Source: JADCCX01 sp031378805
GTDB lineage: Bacteria; Pseudomonadota; Alphaproteobacteria; Rhizobiales; Beijerinckiaceae
Assembly (NCBI GenBank): GCA_031378805.1
Contig: JANNEO010000103.1
Span: forward strand, 1 to 64,000
Length of the DNA stretch: 64,000 nucleotides
Reading direction: 5' to 3'
Below are positions 1-8,776 of the stretch, one piece after another (position 1 is the stretch's first letter; each line of letters opens with the position of its first letter). A program made the translations under genes and the position numbers. Under the pieces are notes generated by a model that had not been told where the DNA came from, made no database searches, and saw only the letters and a list, made by a program, of their open reading frames with translations.

Positions 1-277
1 CGCACATCGCGGCGATTTCGCTGGCATCCATGCCGCGCGCAACGTTGAGCATGCCAAGCGCCGTGGCGCGGGGCGTGTCGGAATCCATCATCCAGCGGGC
101 GGAATTGCGCTTGCGCAGCGCATCATGCACCATCGCGCCAATCCCGGCACGGTCGCCCGAAGCAGCAAAGCGGCGGGATAGCGCCCAGTCCTTCAGGGCT
201 TCATTCACAGGGCGGGGCCTGCGGTCGAGATCATCAAGAACCTCGATCACGGCGGAAAGTCTGGCAGTTGGTGTCAT
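1..277 (-). CDS. rsmB: 16S rRNA (cytosine-C5)-methyltransferase, RsmB/NOP family, N-terminal fragment
   Basis: Only the first 92 codons are present; the gene runs off the left edge. The start ATG is the reverse complement of 275-277 and the product begins MTPTARLSAVIEVL, followed by an all-helical NusB-like region (residues about 5-90) that carries the usual RsmB pattern of a helix, a 'LKDWALSRRF' segment and 'RAGIGAMVHDALRKRN'. In the known family this NusB-like domain precedes a Rossmann methyltransferase domain that methylates C967 of 16S rRNA; that catalytic part lies outside the window. The position downstream of guaB, on the same strand, is the usual arrangement in Hyphomicrobiales and supports the call. 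A related YebU/NSUN-type paralogue cannot be excluded because the active-site cysteines are not visible. Confidence 0.75.
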   Translation of the reverse strand, partial: MTPTARLSAVIEVLDDLDRRPRPVNEALKDWALSRRFAASGDRAGIGAMVHDALRKRNSARWMMDSDTPRATALGMLNVARGMDASEIAAMC

Positions 278-402
278 GCGGGGCCATTGACACGATTTGT
301 CGGAACGCGCCAGCCAACCTGTGGCAAAGCTTGCATTTTAAGCTATTTCGACGCACATCGCTGGCGTCAGCCATTCAAGACTGCGACTCAAGGAGATCCC
401 CC

Positions 403-534
403 ATGCGCAATATTATTCTCGCCAGCGTGCTCGCTGCCGTTCTTGCGGCCTGTGCCACAGCGCCCCAGCCCGCTCCGCAAGCACCGGCTCCAGGCCGCGT
501 CGATGCGAAGACCCAGCTCGAGCGTGGACGCTAA
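403..534 (+). CDS. 43-residue putative lipoprotein
   Basis: This small ORF starts with ATG at 403 and has a strong AGGAG ribosome-binding site at 391-395. The product begins MRNIILASVLAAVLAACATA: a basic start, a hydrophobic stretch of about 14 residues and a lipobox LAAC with the acceptor cysteine at residue 17. The remainder is a short Pro/Ala/Gln-rich segment ending in a charged tail. A rho-independent terminator follows 27 bases after the stop, so it looks like a self-contained, single-gene unit lying antisense to its neighbours rsmB and guaB. I do not recognise a family. It lacks the glycine and charge pattern expected for an entericidin, so no function is assigned. It would be missed by most minimum-length gene callers. 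Confidence 0.6.
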   Translation: MRNIILASVLAAVLAACATAPQPAPQAPAPGRVDAKTQLERGR

Positions 535-560
535 GATCAGGCAAACGGCTTGAACTGGAA

Positions 561-587
561 AAGGGTCGCTCACGCGGCCCTTTTTTG
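561..587 (+). terminator. Rho-independent terminator after the small lipoprotein gene
   Basis: A G/C-rich stem (GGGTCGC paired with GCGGCCC, one G-U pair, 4-base loop) is followed immediately by six T residues. It sits 27 bases after the stop at 534. Confidence 0.75.
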
Positions 588-609
588 TCTTTCCCCTTCC
601 TTCTCCCTT

Positions 610-706
610 GGGAGAAGGTGGCAGGCATAGACTGACGGATGAGGGAGAACTCCTCCCGTCTGGGATTCTCCCTCATCAGTCGCGCTCTGCGCGCCAGCTT
701 CTCTCA
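610..706. repeat. Inverted pair of an intergenic palindromic (REP-like) element
   Basis: The left arm (610-649) starts GGGAGAAGGTGGC and ends GGATGAGGGAGAA. The right arm (664-706) is its approximate reverse complement, starting ATTCTCCCTCATC and ending GCCAGCTTCTCTC. About 14 bases separate the arms, so the transcript could fold into a long hairpin. The core motif, a GGGAGAAGGTGGC half and a CGGATGAGGG half, is of a type often dispersed between genes in Gram-negative genomes. No coding potential is seen. Confidence 0.7.
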
Positions 707-726
707 AGGAAGAAGTAGAAGAGCGA

Positions 727-2223
727 TTACCCCCGCCCCGGATAATTCGGGCTTTCCCGCGTGATCGTCACGTCATGGGTGTGGCTTTCGCGCAGGCCCG
801 CCGACGTGATGCGCACGAACTCTGCCTTTTCCTGCAATTCCCCGATCGTTTTCGCCCCAACATATCCCATTGCGGCCTTCAAGCCACCTGCGAGCTGGTG
901 AATCACCGCGCCGACCGGCCCCTTGTAGGGCACCTGCCCTTCCACGCCTTCCGGCACCAGCTTCATCGTGTCCTTGATGTCGGCCTGGAAATAGCGATCC
1001 GCCGAGCCGCGTGCCATGGCGCCCAGCGACCCCATGCCACGATAGGCCTTGTAGGAGCGGCCCTGGTACAGGAACGTTTCGCCCGGACTTTCATCGGTTC
1101 CCGCCAGCAGCGAGCCGATCATCACGCAATCCGCGCCGCCCGCGATGGCCTTGGCGAGGTCGCCCGAGAACTTGACGCCGCCATCGGCGATCACCGGAAT
1201 ATCCTGCTTGCGGGCCTCCTCAGCCGTTTCCATAATCGCCGTCAATTGCGGCACGCCAACACCTGCCACGATGCGCGTGGTGCAGATCGACCCCGGGCCG
1301 ATGCCCACCTTGATCGCATCCGCCCCCGCGTCGATCAGCGCCTTCGCGCCCGCTGCGGTCGCCACGTTGCCCGCCACCACCTGCACAGCGTTGGACAGCC
1401 GTTTCACCCGCGCTACGGCATCGATCACCTTCTGCGAATGGCCGTGGGCGGTATCGATCACCACGAGATCAACGCCTGCATCGATCAGGCGCTCGGCACG
1501 CTCGAAACCGGCGTCACCCGTTGTCGTTGCAGCGGCGACACGCAGGCGGCCCGCCTCGTCCTTGCACGCATTGGGGTTGAGGATGGCTTTCTCGATATCC
1601 TTGACCGTGAGCAGCCCGACGCAATGCCCGTCATTGTCCACGACAACCAGCTTTTCGATGCGGTGATTGTGAAACAACCGCCGCGCTTCGGCTTGCGTCA
1701 CTGTCTCGCGCACGGTGATCAGGCCATTCTTGGTCATCAGTTCGCTGACAAGCTGGTCCGAATCATCAGCGAACCGCACGTCGCGGTTGGTAAGGATACC
1801 CACGAGCTTGCCCGGACGACCACCCTCCCCGCCCACAGTGACGGGAACGCCGGAAATGCCTTTGGCCCGCATCAAAACGAGCGCCTCGCCCAAGGTAGCC
1901 TCCGGTGTGATCGTGAACGGGTTCATGACGATGCCGCTCTCGAAACGTTTCACCTGCCGCACATGATCAGCCTGCTCTTCCGGCGTCAGATTACGGTGGA
2001 TGACGCCAAGGCCACCGGCCTGCGCCATGGCAATGGCGAGCCGCGCCTCGGTCACGGTATCCATGGCAGACGAGATGATCGGCAGGTTCAGCGCAATGCT
2101 CTTGGTGATGCGCGAGCGGACATCGGTTTCCGACGGCAGCACCTCGGAATGGCCGGGGCGCATCAGCACATCGTCAAAGGTGAGCGCTTCAGGAATCTCG
2201 TGGGAAGAAAGAATGCGCGCCAT
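727..2223 (-). CDS. guaB: Inosine-5'-monophosphate dehydrogenase
   Basis: This enzyme catalyses NAD-dependent oxidation of IMP to XMP, the committed step of cytosolic GMP synthesis. The chosen ATG at 2223 gives 498 residues, the normal bacterial length, beginning MARILSSHEIPEALTFDDV; an upstream in-frame extension lacks family similarity, and a GGAG lies upstream of this start. The (beta/alpha)8 barrel is interrupted at about residues 95-215 by a pair of CBS domains ('LTNRDVRF', 'VVDNDGHCVGLLTVKD'). The catalytic cysteine is in 'GPGSICTTRIVAG', C314 by my count, and the mobile-flap region 'YRGMGSLGAM' follows. It lies downstream of rlmE on the same strand, separated by a 320-base gap containing an inverted repeat, so it probably has its own promoter. 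rsmB lies beyond it, as in related genomes. Confidence 0.97.
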   Translation of the reverse strand: MARILSSHEIPEALTFDDVLMRPGHSEVLPSETDVRSRITKSIALNLPIISSAMDTVTEARLAIAMAQAGGLGVIHRNLTPEEQADHVRQVKRFESGIVMNPFTITPEATLGEALVLMRAKGISGVPVTVGGEGGRPGKLVGILTNRDVRFADDSDQLVSELMTKNGLITVRETVTQAEARRLFHNHRIEKLVVVDNDGHCVGLLTVKDIEKAILNPNACKDEAGRLRVAAATTTGDAGFERAERLIDAGVDLVVIDTAHGHSQKVIDAVARVKRLSNAVQVVAGNVATAAGAKALIDAGADAIKVGIGPGSICTTRIVAGVGVPQLTAIMETAEEARKQDIPVIADGGVKFSGDLAKAIAGGADCVMIGSLLAGTDESPGETFLYQGRSYKAYRGMGSLGAMARGSADRYFQADIKDTMKLVPEGVEGQVPYKGPVGAVIHQLAGGLKAAMGYVGAKTIGELQEKAEFVRITSAGLRESHTHDVTITRESPNYPGRG

Positions 2224-2366
2224 GTTGCCAATGCTCCGTCGGATGCGGGGGTGCCCGGCGCGATGAGTCGGCGGCGGGATCAATTGGCGGTGTCGGGTAG
2301 CATGGGGATGGGGTGGGGGGAAGCGAGAAAGGCGCCTGGCTGCCAGACATCATTGTCACCCACAAG

Positions 2367-2508
2367 GTTTCTCATTCTGAGGTGCGAGCGCAGCGAGCCA
2401 CGATTAACGCACGAGCTTTGTGCAAAATCACCATGCAACAAAAGGGGCTTGCAGGAAGGTTGTACATCCTTCGAGGCTCCGCTTCGCTGCGCACCTCAGG
2501 ATGAGAAA
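2367..2508. repeat. Inverted pair of a second intergenic repeat family
   Basis: A copy reading TTTCTCATTCTGAGGTGCGA and continuing to 2399 is mirrored by 2465-2508, whose reverse complement reads TTTCTCATCCTGAGGTGCGC and continues with AGCGAAGCGGAGCC. The CTCATCCTGAGG motif is a widespread alphaproteobacterial intergenic repeat. The roughly 65 bases between the arms show no gene. The pair lies in the 320-base gap between guaB and rlmE; nothing else was recognised in that gap. Confidence 0.7.
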
Positions 2509-2543
2509 AACTGAGCCTTGCTTTTGCCGAGAGTTACGCTCCC

Positions 2544-3410
2544 CTACCCTTTGAACCCCGTCGCCAGCACATACAACTCCGCCGAATCCGCCCGGCTCGA
2601 CTGCGGCTTCACGTGCTTCACCACTGAAAAATGCTGCTTGAGCAGGGTGATCATCGCCGCTGTCTCCCCGCCCTGGAACAGCTTGGTCACGAAGAACCCC
2701 CCTGGCTTCAGCATTTCGATGGCGAATTCCACCGCCATTTCGGTGAGGCCGACGATGCGCAGGTGGTCGGTCTTGCGATGGCCCGTGGTGTTGGCCGCCA
2801 TGTCGGAGAGCACACCGTCCACCATCCGTTGTCCCGCCTCAATGCCGAGCATCTCGCGCAGACGATCCGGCGCGTCTTCTTCGGTGAAGTCCATTTCGGC
2901 CAGCGTCACACCAACAATCGGCTCGATCGGCAGGAGATCGATGCCAATCACACGCCCTGATTTTCCCGAGGCCGATCCCACTTTCTTTGCGGCATACTGG
3001 CACCAGCCGCCCGGTGCTGCACCCAGATCGATGATCGTCTGGCCCGGCTTCAGCATCCGATGTTTTTCGTCGATCTCGATCAGTTTGAATGCGGCGCGCG
3101 AGCGCCATCCTTCTTCCTTGGCACGCTGCACGTAGGGGTCGTTCAGTTGGCGCTGCAGCCAGATGATCGACGACAAGGAGCGCTTGTAAGCGGTATGCAC
3201 GCGCTCGGCGAAGCGCGGATCCTTGCTCTTGGCGGCAACCTTCTTGCCCGAGGAATGTCCGCCGGGCGTCTTGGCCGCAAAAGCCTTTGCTGCCGCTGCC
3301 TTTGCCACGGACGTCTTTACTGGCGGCGCTTTGACCACGGGCGCCTTTTTCAACGGCGTATTTTTTGGCGGCGTCTTCTTGGGCAAACCTTGGCCCTTGT
3401 CACCACTCAT
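2544..3410 (-). CDS. rlmE: 23S rRNA (uridine-2'-O)-methyltransferase with basic N-terminal tail
   Basis: RlmE/FtsJ methylates the 2'-OH of U2552 of 23S rRNA late in 50S assembly. The C-terminal ~200 residues carry the FtsJ Rossmann fold: the SAM-binding motif 'IDLGAAPGGWCQYAA', the substrate region 'RSRAAFKLIEID', 'DGVLSDMAAN' and 'GGFFVTKLFQGGE'. At 288 residues it is about 80 longer than E. coli RlmE. The excess is an N-terminal tail (residues about 10-65) that is nearly all Lys, Ala, Pro, Val and Thr, resembling histone-H1-like tails and probably disordered and RNA-binding. The start overlaps the upstream ppx/gppA stop by ATGA (3407-3410), so the two are translationally coupled. Core function is well supported; the role of the tail is inference. 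Confidence 0.95.
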   Translation of the reverse strand: MSGDKGQGLPKKTPPKNTPLKKAPVVKAPPVKTSVAKAAAAKAFAAKTPGGHSSGKKVAAKSKDPRFAERVHTAYKRSLSSIIWLQRQLNDPYVQRAKEEGWRSRAAFKLIEIDEKHRMLKPGQTIIDLGAAPGGWCQYAAKKVGSASGKSGRVIGIDLLPIEPIVGVTLAEMDFTEEDAPDRLREMLGIEAGQRMVDGVLSDMAANTTGHRKTDHLRIVGLTEMAVEFAIEMLKPGGFFVTKLFQGGETAAMITLLKQHFSVVKHVKPQSSRADSAELYVLATGFKG

Positions 3411-4522
3411 GGCTGCACTCTCCGGTCCGCCATCCAGACGCCATCGCGCATCATCATCTGCATCAGGATGCCCTCCCGCAATCCGCGGTCAGCAATGCGA
3501 ATGTGCTGGGCCGGAAAGGCCCGCGCGATGGCTTCATAGATCGCGCAGCCCGCCAGCACCAGATCAGCACGCTCCTGACCGATGCAGGGGTTCTCCGCAC
3601 GCTTTTCAAAAGGTGTCGCCATCAGGTCACGGATCACCTTGTTGGCCTCATCCATCAGCATCCACAGGCCGTCGACCTGGCGGCGATCATAGCGCGGCAA
3701 TTTCAAATGCATTGCGGCAATGGTGGTCACTGTTCCGCTCGTACCCAGCAGATGGAAATTGCGTCCAAGCCTGGCCTTGTCGATCCCGGCGGCGAAAGGC
3801 GCGACCAAGGCGCTGACCTCCTGTACCATCGCCTCATAGACAGCGTCGCTCACATCGATGCCACCATGCTTTTCTGCGAGCGACACCACGCCGACAGGCA
3901 ACGACGTCCATTGCCGGATGCGTTGGCCGATGCTGGTGCCATAGCGGTCAGACGCAAGCCAGACCACTTCCGTTGACCCCCCGCCAATGTCGAAGAGCAG
4001 CACGCTTTCTGCCGATTTCGACATAAGGACAGCACATCCCGCGGCAGCCAGTTCGGCCTCCGCCTGCCGGTCGACGATTTCCAGCCGCAAGCCCGTCTCG
4101 CGCTGCGCCCGGTCGATGAAGGCATCGCCATTTGTCGCAGCGCGGCACGCCTCCGTGGCGATGAGGCGTCTGTTGCCGACCTTGCGGTCCGTGAGGCGGC
4201 TTTGGCAGGCTTTCAACGCCTCGATGGTCCGATCAATCGCATCGGCGCTCAAAGCGCCGGATGCGCCCAGACCTTCACCAAGGCGAACAATGCGCGAGAA
4301 GGAATCCACAATGCGAAATCCGCCGGGGCTTGGCCGGGCAATCAGCAGGCGACAGTTGTTGGTGCCCAGGTCCAAAGCCGCATAGGCCGTCATGTCCAGC
4401 ACCTCTACAGGTGCGGAAACACGCGGCTTGGCCACCGGTTGGACCGGCGGCTTCCACAAACGCGACTTCACCACAGCTCTCCAGACGGCGGAGACTTCAG
4501 AAAGCCTCGACACCGCATTCAT
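3407..4522 (-). CDS. Ppx/GppA family phosphatase
   Basis: This is a member of the actin-like (ASKHA) exopolyphosphatase / guanosine-pentaphosphate phosphohydrolase family. The phosphate-1 motif is 'YAALDLGTNNCRLLIA' and the phosphate-2 region is 'VLLFDIGGGSTEVVW', with 'LLGTSGTVTTIAAMHL' near the adenosine-binding region. It is shorter (about 371 residues) than the ppk-linked Ppx at 32.4-33.9 kb and lacks that protein's C-terminal HD-like extension. ATG 4522 is used here, giving about 43 residues before the conserved core; an alternative ATG at 4393 has a better-placed GAGGT and would start at the core. It is coupled to rlmE by a 4-base overlap. Substrate (polyP, pppGpp or other) cannot be decided from sequence. 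Confidence 0.88.
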   Translation of the reverse strand: MNAVSRLSEVSAVWRAVVKSRLWKPPVQPVAKPRVSAPVEVLDMTAYAALDLGTNNCRLLIARPSPGGFRIVDSFSRIVRLGEGLGASGALSADAIDRTIEALKACQSRLTDRKVGNRRLIATEACRAATNGDAFIDRAQRETGLRLEIVDRQAEAELAAAGCAVLMSKSAESVLLFDIGGGSTEVVWLASDRYGTSIGQRIRQWTSLPVGVVSLAEKHGGIDVSDAVYEAMVQEVSALVAPFAAGIDKARLGRNFHLLGTSGTVTTIAAMHLKLPRYDRRQVDGLWMLMDEANKVIRDLMATPFEKRAENPCIGQERADLVLAGCAIYEAIARAFPAQHIRIADRGLREGILMQMMMRDGVWMADRRVQP

Positions 4523-4614
4523 TGACAAATTGGGGCTACCTTACGCCCATATCGACGGAGTTGTGAAGCGTATTGCCAGAATGCGCCAATGGCGGGTCAG
4601 CGTCAGAATACAGA

Positions 4615-5082
4615 TCAGCCCTGCACGGCTTTCAGAACGTCTGCGACGTGGCCGGGAACCTTCACCTTGGACCAGATCGTGCGGATCTTGCCATCAGCGC
4701 CGATCAGGAAGGTGGATCGCTCGATTCCCATGTATTTCTTGCCATACATGCTTTTCTCGACCCAGACGCCATAAGCCGTGAGCATGGCCTTGCTCTCATC
4801 GGAGACAAGCGGAAAATCCAAACCATATTTCTTCTTGAACTTGTCGTGGCTCGCAACGCTATCAGCCGAAACCCCAATGATTTGAGCGCCAGCCTTTGCA
4901 AAAACAGTCCTGCTGTCATTGAAATCCTTGGCTTCAAGCGTGCATCCCGATGTATCGTCTTTCGGATAGAAGTAGAGCACAACCTGCTTGCCGCGCAGCG
5001 CGGAGAGCGCAATGGTCGAACCACTGTCGCCTGGAAGGGTGAAATCCGGAGCAACATCACCTGCTTGAAGGGCTTGCGCCAT
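4615..5082 (-). CDS. bcp: Thioredoxin-dependent thiol peroxidase, BCP/PrxQ type (single cysteine)
   Basis: This is a cytosolic peroxiredoxin that reduces hydrogen peroxide and organic hydroperoxides. The 155-residue product begins MAQALQAGDVAPDFTLPG and carries the peroxidatic motif 'PKDDTSGCTLEAKDF' with C47. The ATG at 5082 is preceded by GAAGGAC at a good distance; a TTG further upstream is not needed. E. coli Bcp has a resolving cysteine five residues after the peroxidatic one (pattern CTxxxC); here that position is not cysteine and no other cysteine exists in the protein. It should therefore act as a 1-Cys enzyme needing an external thiol. It lies 92 bases from the ppx/gppA start and may be transcribed with it. 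Confidence 0.93.
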   Translation of the reverse strand: MAQALQAGDVAPDFTLPGDSGSTIALSALRGKQVVLYFYPKDDTSGCTLEAKDFNDSRTVFAKAGAQIIGVSADSVASHDKFKKKYGLDFPLVSDESKAMLTAYGVWVEKSMYGKKYMGIERSTFLIGADGKIRTIWSKVKVPGHVADVLKAVQG

Positions 5083-5265
5083 TGTTTTGTCCTTCTCATG
5101 AGCCAATTGGGCCAGCTGTCGCGCCAGTCATTGCAAAGCCGCAATCTGGTGCTTCTGCAACCGGGATGGCAAAGATGGAGTCTTGAATGAGATTCGGCCA
5201 GAGGCGCGTAATGTTTTTTCTTTCGAACAAGGCAATCGCAGACCGGAGGCTGTTTTGAGCGCTGC

Positions 5266-8200
5266 ATGACTGAAGGCACCGACACATCCCCAGGGACGCC
5301 GCGTTCAAGTGACGCCTTGGTCACGGCTGCACAGATCACAGGCACTGTCTCGGAACCACGGTCCAGACGCAAGCGCTCCTGGTCGCAACGCATCGCGGTC
5401 GCCTGCCTCTCGCTGGTATTCATGCTAGGGGTGATGGTTGCTGGCCTGATTGCCGTGTTGAACAACGGCCCTGTCACGCTCGACTTCCTGTCTGAACGCA
5501 TCGCGGTTGGTCTTGAGGAGCGGTTGGGTTCCGGGATTGACGTTTCGGTCGGACAGACCGTGCTTGAAAAAAATGACCGCGGCTTGGAACTGCACATCCG
5601 CGACGTTGTCCTCAAAGACCCTGCGAATCGTGAAATCCTGCGCTCGCCCGATGCGGTCGTGACGTTTGATGCGCTCCAGCTAGCAGGCTTGCGCTTGGCG
5701 CCGCGCGCGCTGGCGCTCAAGGGCGTGACGCTCAAGGCCATTGTGACGACGGACAATGACGTCGTTCTGTCGAGCAGCAACACGACACAGCTGGCGGAAG
5801 AGGCCACTCCCACGGGATCGATCAAGGCGGGAGAGATCGCAGCCTTTCTCATGGCGATGAGCAATTCTGGCAAAGGGCAAGGGCTGGAACGGCTGACACT
5901 CGCGGATGGTTCGCTGATGGTCGAGGATCAGCGCAACGGCAAGCACCTTTCCTTCGACCGGATAACAATGGTGATCACCACACCAGGGCAAGGACGACTT
6001 GAGGCAACAGGGTCTTTGACCAAGGATGGTGATACCGTGCCCATCGTGATCGGCATGGAAGCGCAGGGCGAAGATCAGCTCGTCCGGCTACAAATCGACA
6101 ACATCGGCGATTCGATCGTGCAGGCGCTTGCGGGATCGGCAATACCGTTCCTGAAACTTGAGTCCAGATTGTCGAGCCATGTCGATGCACGGTTCGACCG
6201 CACCGGCAATCTGCTGGCGATCGACACTTCCCTCAAGGCCGGCAAGGGAAGAATTACAGTGCCTGGTATCGATCCCCTGCCCTACTTGGTCGACAGCTTT
6301 TCCTCCCGCTTCATGTGGTCGCAAGCATCAGGCAAACCGGGTGAGTTTGCCGTGGACTATGCTGGCGACGCCACGACCTGGGGTGCTACAGGCCCTGTCA
6401 CCGTGGCAGAAGATGGCGGATGGCGCTGGCAAGGCACCGGGCGAGACTGGCGGCTCAAACCCGAAAAAAAATCGGAAGCGCCGGTTGCGGCCGAGCGCAT
6501 CGACATCGACCTGAAGGTTGATCCAGCCCGGAAACTCCTGGTGGTGGAGCGTTTGAAACTGGCTGGAGGCGGCACCGAGATTGTGCTGTCAGGGCGCGCC
6601 CAGATCGAAACAGACGGACCATCGATTGCCGCGACACTGACCGGAGGGCGAATGCCCGTCCGCAATGTCCTGCGCTGGTGGCCGAGCTTCATCGCGCCCG
6701 ATCCCCGCCAATTCCTATTGCGCACGGTGAAAGACGGCGACATGACGCGGTTTGCCATCAAGCTTGCGATGCCGCCCGCGATTCTGAGCCGCGCCATGCA
6801 GCGCGAGGGCCTGCCGGGCGATGCCTTCCAGTTGGAGGGAGCGGTCGAAAACGGATCGATGGTTATCTCCGACGGCATCCCGCCCATCAGCGGCCTGTCT
6901 GGTGCGGGCACCATCACTGCAGTTGGTGGGCAAGGCATCTTCCAGCGTGGCGTTGTCGATATACGTGCGGGGCGACGGATTGCGCTCAACGACGGAACAT
7001 TCCAGCTGAATGGTCTCGACGGCTTTGCCCCTGATGCTGCATTTCGCTTCCGCAGCACGGCGCAACTTGATGCCGTTGTGGAATTGCTGAAAGCCCCTGA
7101 TCTCAAGGGATTGTTCAGCATCGAGCTCAATCCGCAAAACGTCAAAGGTCAATTCGAAGGCTCTGTGGCGATCGCCCTGCCGCTGGTGGCAAGCTTGAAA
7201 CCCAACCAGATCCTCGCCGAAGTGACCGGCAAGATGACCGGCGTGACCATCGAAAAAGCCATTGGCCAGGACAAGCTTGAAAACGCCACGCTGAACGTCA
7301 CCACGGACAAGACCGGGATCGAGATCAGCGGTGAAGGCCGCTGGCAGGGCATCCCTGTGACGCTGACATTGGAAAATGATGCGAATGACCGCAGCCTGGC
7401 CGCCGTTATCGGCCTCACCTTGGACGATGCGGCATTGCGCAAGCGCGGCTTCAACCCGGGCAGTCGTCTTTCCGGGCCTTTGCCAACCAAGATCAAGACA
7501 ACCCAGGAAAGCGGTGAAAAATGGAAGGCAGCCATTGAAGTCGATCTGGCGCGAGCCACGATCGACGGCTTGCTTCCTGGCTTCCAGAAGCCTGCCGGAC
7601 GACCGGGAAAACTGTCATTCAATGCCACCGAGCGCACGGGTGGCGGCTTTGCCATCGACAATTTGCTGCTTGACAGCGGTGCCTCGTCATTTCGCGGGCA
7701 AATCGACCTGCTGGCGGACGGCACGCCGCAGACCGCCCGATTCAGCCTGTTTCGCTTGTCGCCGGGCGACAATGTGAAACTCGATGCCGACCGGCAGGGC
7801 AATGGCATGAAAGTCGTCATCCGCGGCAACAATCTGGACGCCCGGCCCTTCCTGAGAGCCATGACGCAGCCGTCCTCGCCAAAGGCTGAGGCGGAAAAGG
7901 GGGACATCGACCTCGACCTTCGCGCCACCTTGCTCTCCGGAAACGGCGGTGAGGTGCTGACCGGCGCAGAGATCAAGCTTCAGACCCGCGCTGGTCTACC
8001 CCGTCAGGTCTCTGTCATTGGCAAACTCAATGGCAAGGCGGTCTCGCTCTCGGGTCGCGGCTCTGGCGATGGGCCGCCGCCACTCATCCTGGAAAGCGAC
8101 GATGCCGGCGCTTTCCTGCGCTATATCGATGTCTATTCACGGATGCAGGGCGGGCAAATTTCCGGGCAGATCGTACCATCGAGCCGCCGTATTGGCGGCT

Positions 8201-8691
8201 ACCTCATTGCCAAGGATTTCATCTTGCGCAACGAGCCTGCGATCCGGCGTCTGGTCACGGAAGCAGTACCAGATCAGGCACGGCAGGATCAGGTAAGGCA
8301 GGCGACGACTGATACCCGCTTCACCAAGATGCGGATCGATTTCACCCGCGATGGCAGCGAAACAACAGTCAAGGAAGCCGTGATCTTCGGTCCCCAGATC
8401 GGCCTGACTTTCAATGGGTTGGTCGATCCAACCAGGGACAGAATCAGCCTCTCCGGTACCTTCATACCCGCCTACGGTCTGAACAACGCTTTTGCGCAGA
8501 TCCCGGTTTTTGGCGCACTCCTGGGTGGCGGTCGCAATGAGGGGTTGCTCGCCGTTACCTTTGGTGTTTCTGGTCGTGCCAGCAATCCCAACGTCACGGT
8601 CAATCCGCTCTCGGCCGTGGCTCCAGGCATCTTCCGGAAAATCTTCGAGTTCCGCAACGAGACGACCGGCACGACACAGCCTGCGCCGTAG
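5266..8691 (+). CDS. YhdP/AsmA-like envelope protein (DUF3971 and AsmA_2-type regions)
   Basis: This large protein of 1,141 residues has a short Arg/Lys-rich cytoplasmic start, one transmembrane helix at about residues 43-66 ('VACLSLVFMLGVMVAGLIAV') and a periplasmic remainder rich in alternating hydrophobic beta strands. The N-terminal part resembles DUF3971, and the last ~150 residues ('ISLSGTFIPAYGLNNAFAQI', then 'GLLAVTFGVSGRASNPNVTV') match the C-terminal signature of AsmA_2/YhdP proteins. Family members span or bridge the periplasm and are implicated in phospholipid transport and outer-membrane homeostasis; that role is inferred here. The ATG at 5266 is 18 bases beyond a GGAGG and may use a nearer GAG. 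It is divergent from bcp and apparently monocistronic, followed by tRNA-Gln. Confidence 0.85.
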   Translation: MTEGTDTSPGTPRSSDALVTAAQITGTVSEPRSRRKRSWSQRIAVACLSLVFMLGVMVAGLIAVLNNGPVTLDFLSERIAVGLEERLGSGIDVSVGQTVLEKNDRGLELHIRDVVLKDPANREILRSPDAVVTFDALQLAGLRLAPRALALKGVTLKAIVTTDNDVVLSSSNTTQLAEEATPTGSIKAGEIAAFLMAMSNSGKGQGLERLTLADGSLMVEDQRNGKHLSFDRITMVITTPGQGRLEATGSLTKDGDTVPIVIGMEAQGEDQLVRLQIDNIGDSIVQALAGSAIPFLKLESRLSSHVDARFDRTGNLLAIDTSLKAGKGRITVPGIDPLPYLVDSFSSRFMWSQASGKPGEFAVDYAGDATTWGATGPVTVAEDGGWRWQGTGRDWRLKPEKKSEAPVAAERIDIDLKVDPARKLLVVERLKLAGGGTEIVLSGRAQIETDGPSIAATLTGGRMPVRNVLRWWPSFIAPDPRQFLLRTVKDGDMTRFAIKLAMPPAILSRAMQREGLPGDAFQLEGAVENGSMVISDGIPPISGLSGAGTITAVGGQGIFQRGVVDIRAGRRIALNDGTFQLNGLDGFAPDAAFRFRSTAQLDAVVELLKAPDLKGLFSIELNPQNVKGQFEGSVAIALPLVASLKPNQILAEVTGKMTGVTIEKAIGQDKLENATLNVTTDKTGIEISGEGRWQGIPVTLTLENDANDRSLAAVIGLTLDDAALRKRGFNPGSRLSGPLPTKIKTTQESGEKWKAAIEVDLARATIDGLLPGFQKPAGRPGKLSFNATERTGGGFAIDNLLLDSGASSFRGQIDLLADGTPQTARFSLFRLSPGDNVKLDADRQGNGMKVVIRGNNLDARPFLRAMTQPSSPKAEAEKGDIDLDLRATLLSGNGGEVLTGAEIKLQTRAGLPRQVSVIGKLNGKAVSLSGRGSGDGPPPLILESDDAGAFLRYIDVYSRMQGGQISGQIVPSSRRIGGYLIAKDFILRNEPAIRRLVTEAVPDQARQDQVRQATTDTRFTKMRIDFTRDGSETTVKEAVIFGPQIGLTFNGLVDPTRDRISLSGTFIPAYGLNNAFAQIPVFGALLGGGRNEGLLAVTFGVSGRASNPNVTVNPLSAVAPGIFRKIFEFRNETTGTTQPAP

Positions 8692-8776
8692 CCCGTGCAG
8701 TAGCCCAAAAATCTCACCCGCACGAGGTTGCCAAGCGTTGCTCTCGTTGGGCGAAGCAGGTATGGGACCAGCGCGT

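Noticed and set aside
775..2514. 579-codon open frame on the plus strand opposite guaB
   Set aside because: It is a long antisense frame created by high GC codon bias; its translation is Arg/His-rich and matches no family, while guaB on the other strand is certain.
5107..5265. ATTGC-N6-GCAAT palindrome between bcp and the YhdP-like gene
   Set aside because: Five-base arms are expected by chance at this GC content; no second site.
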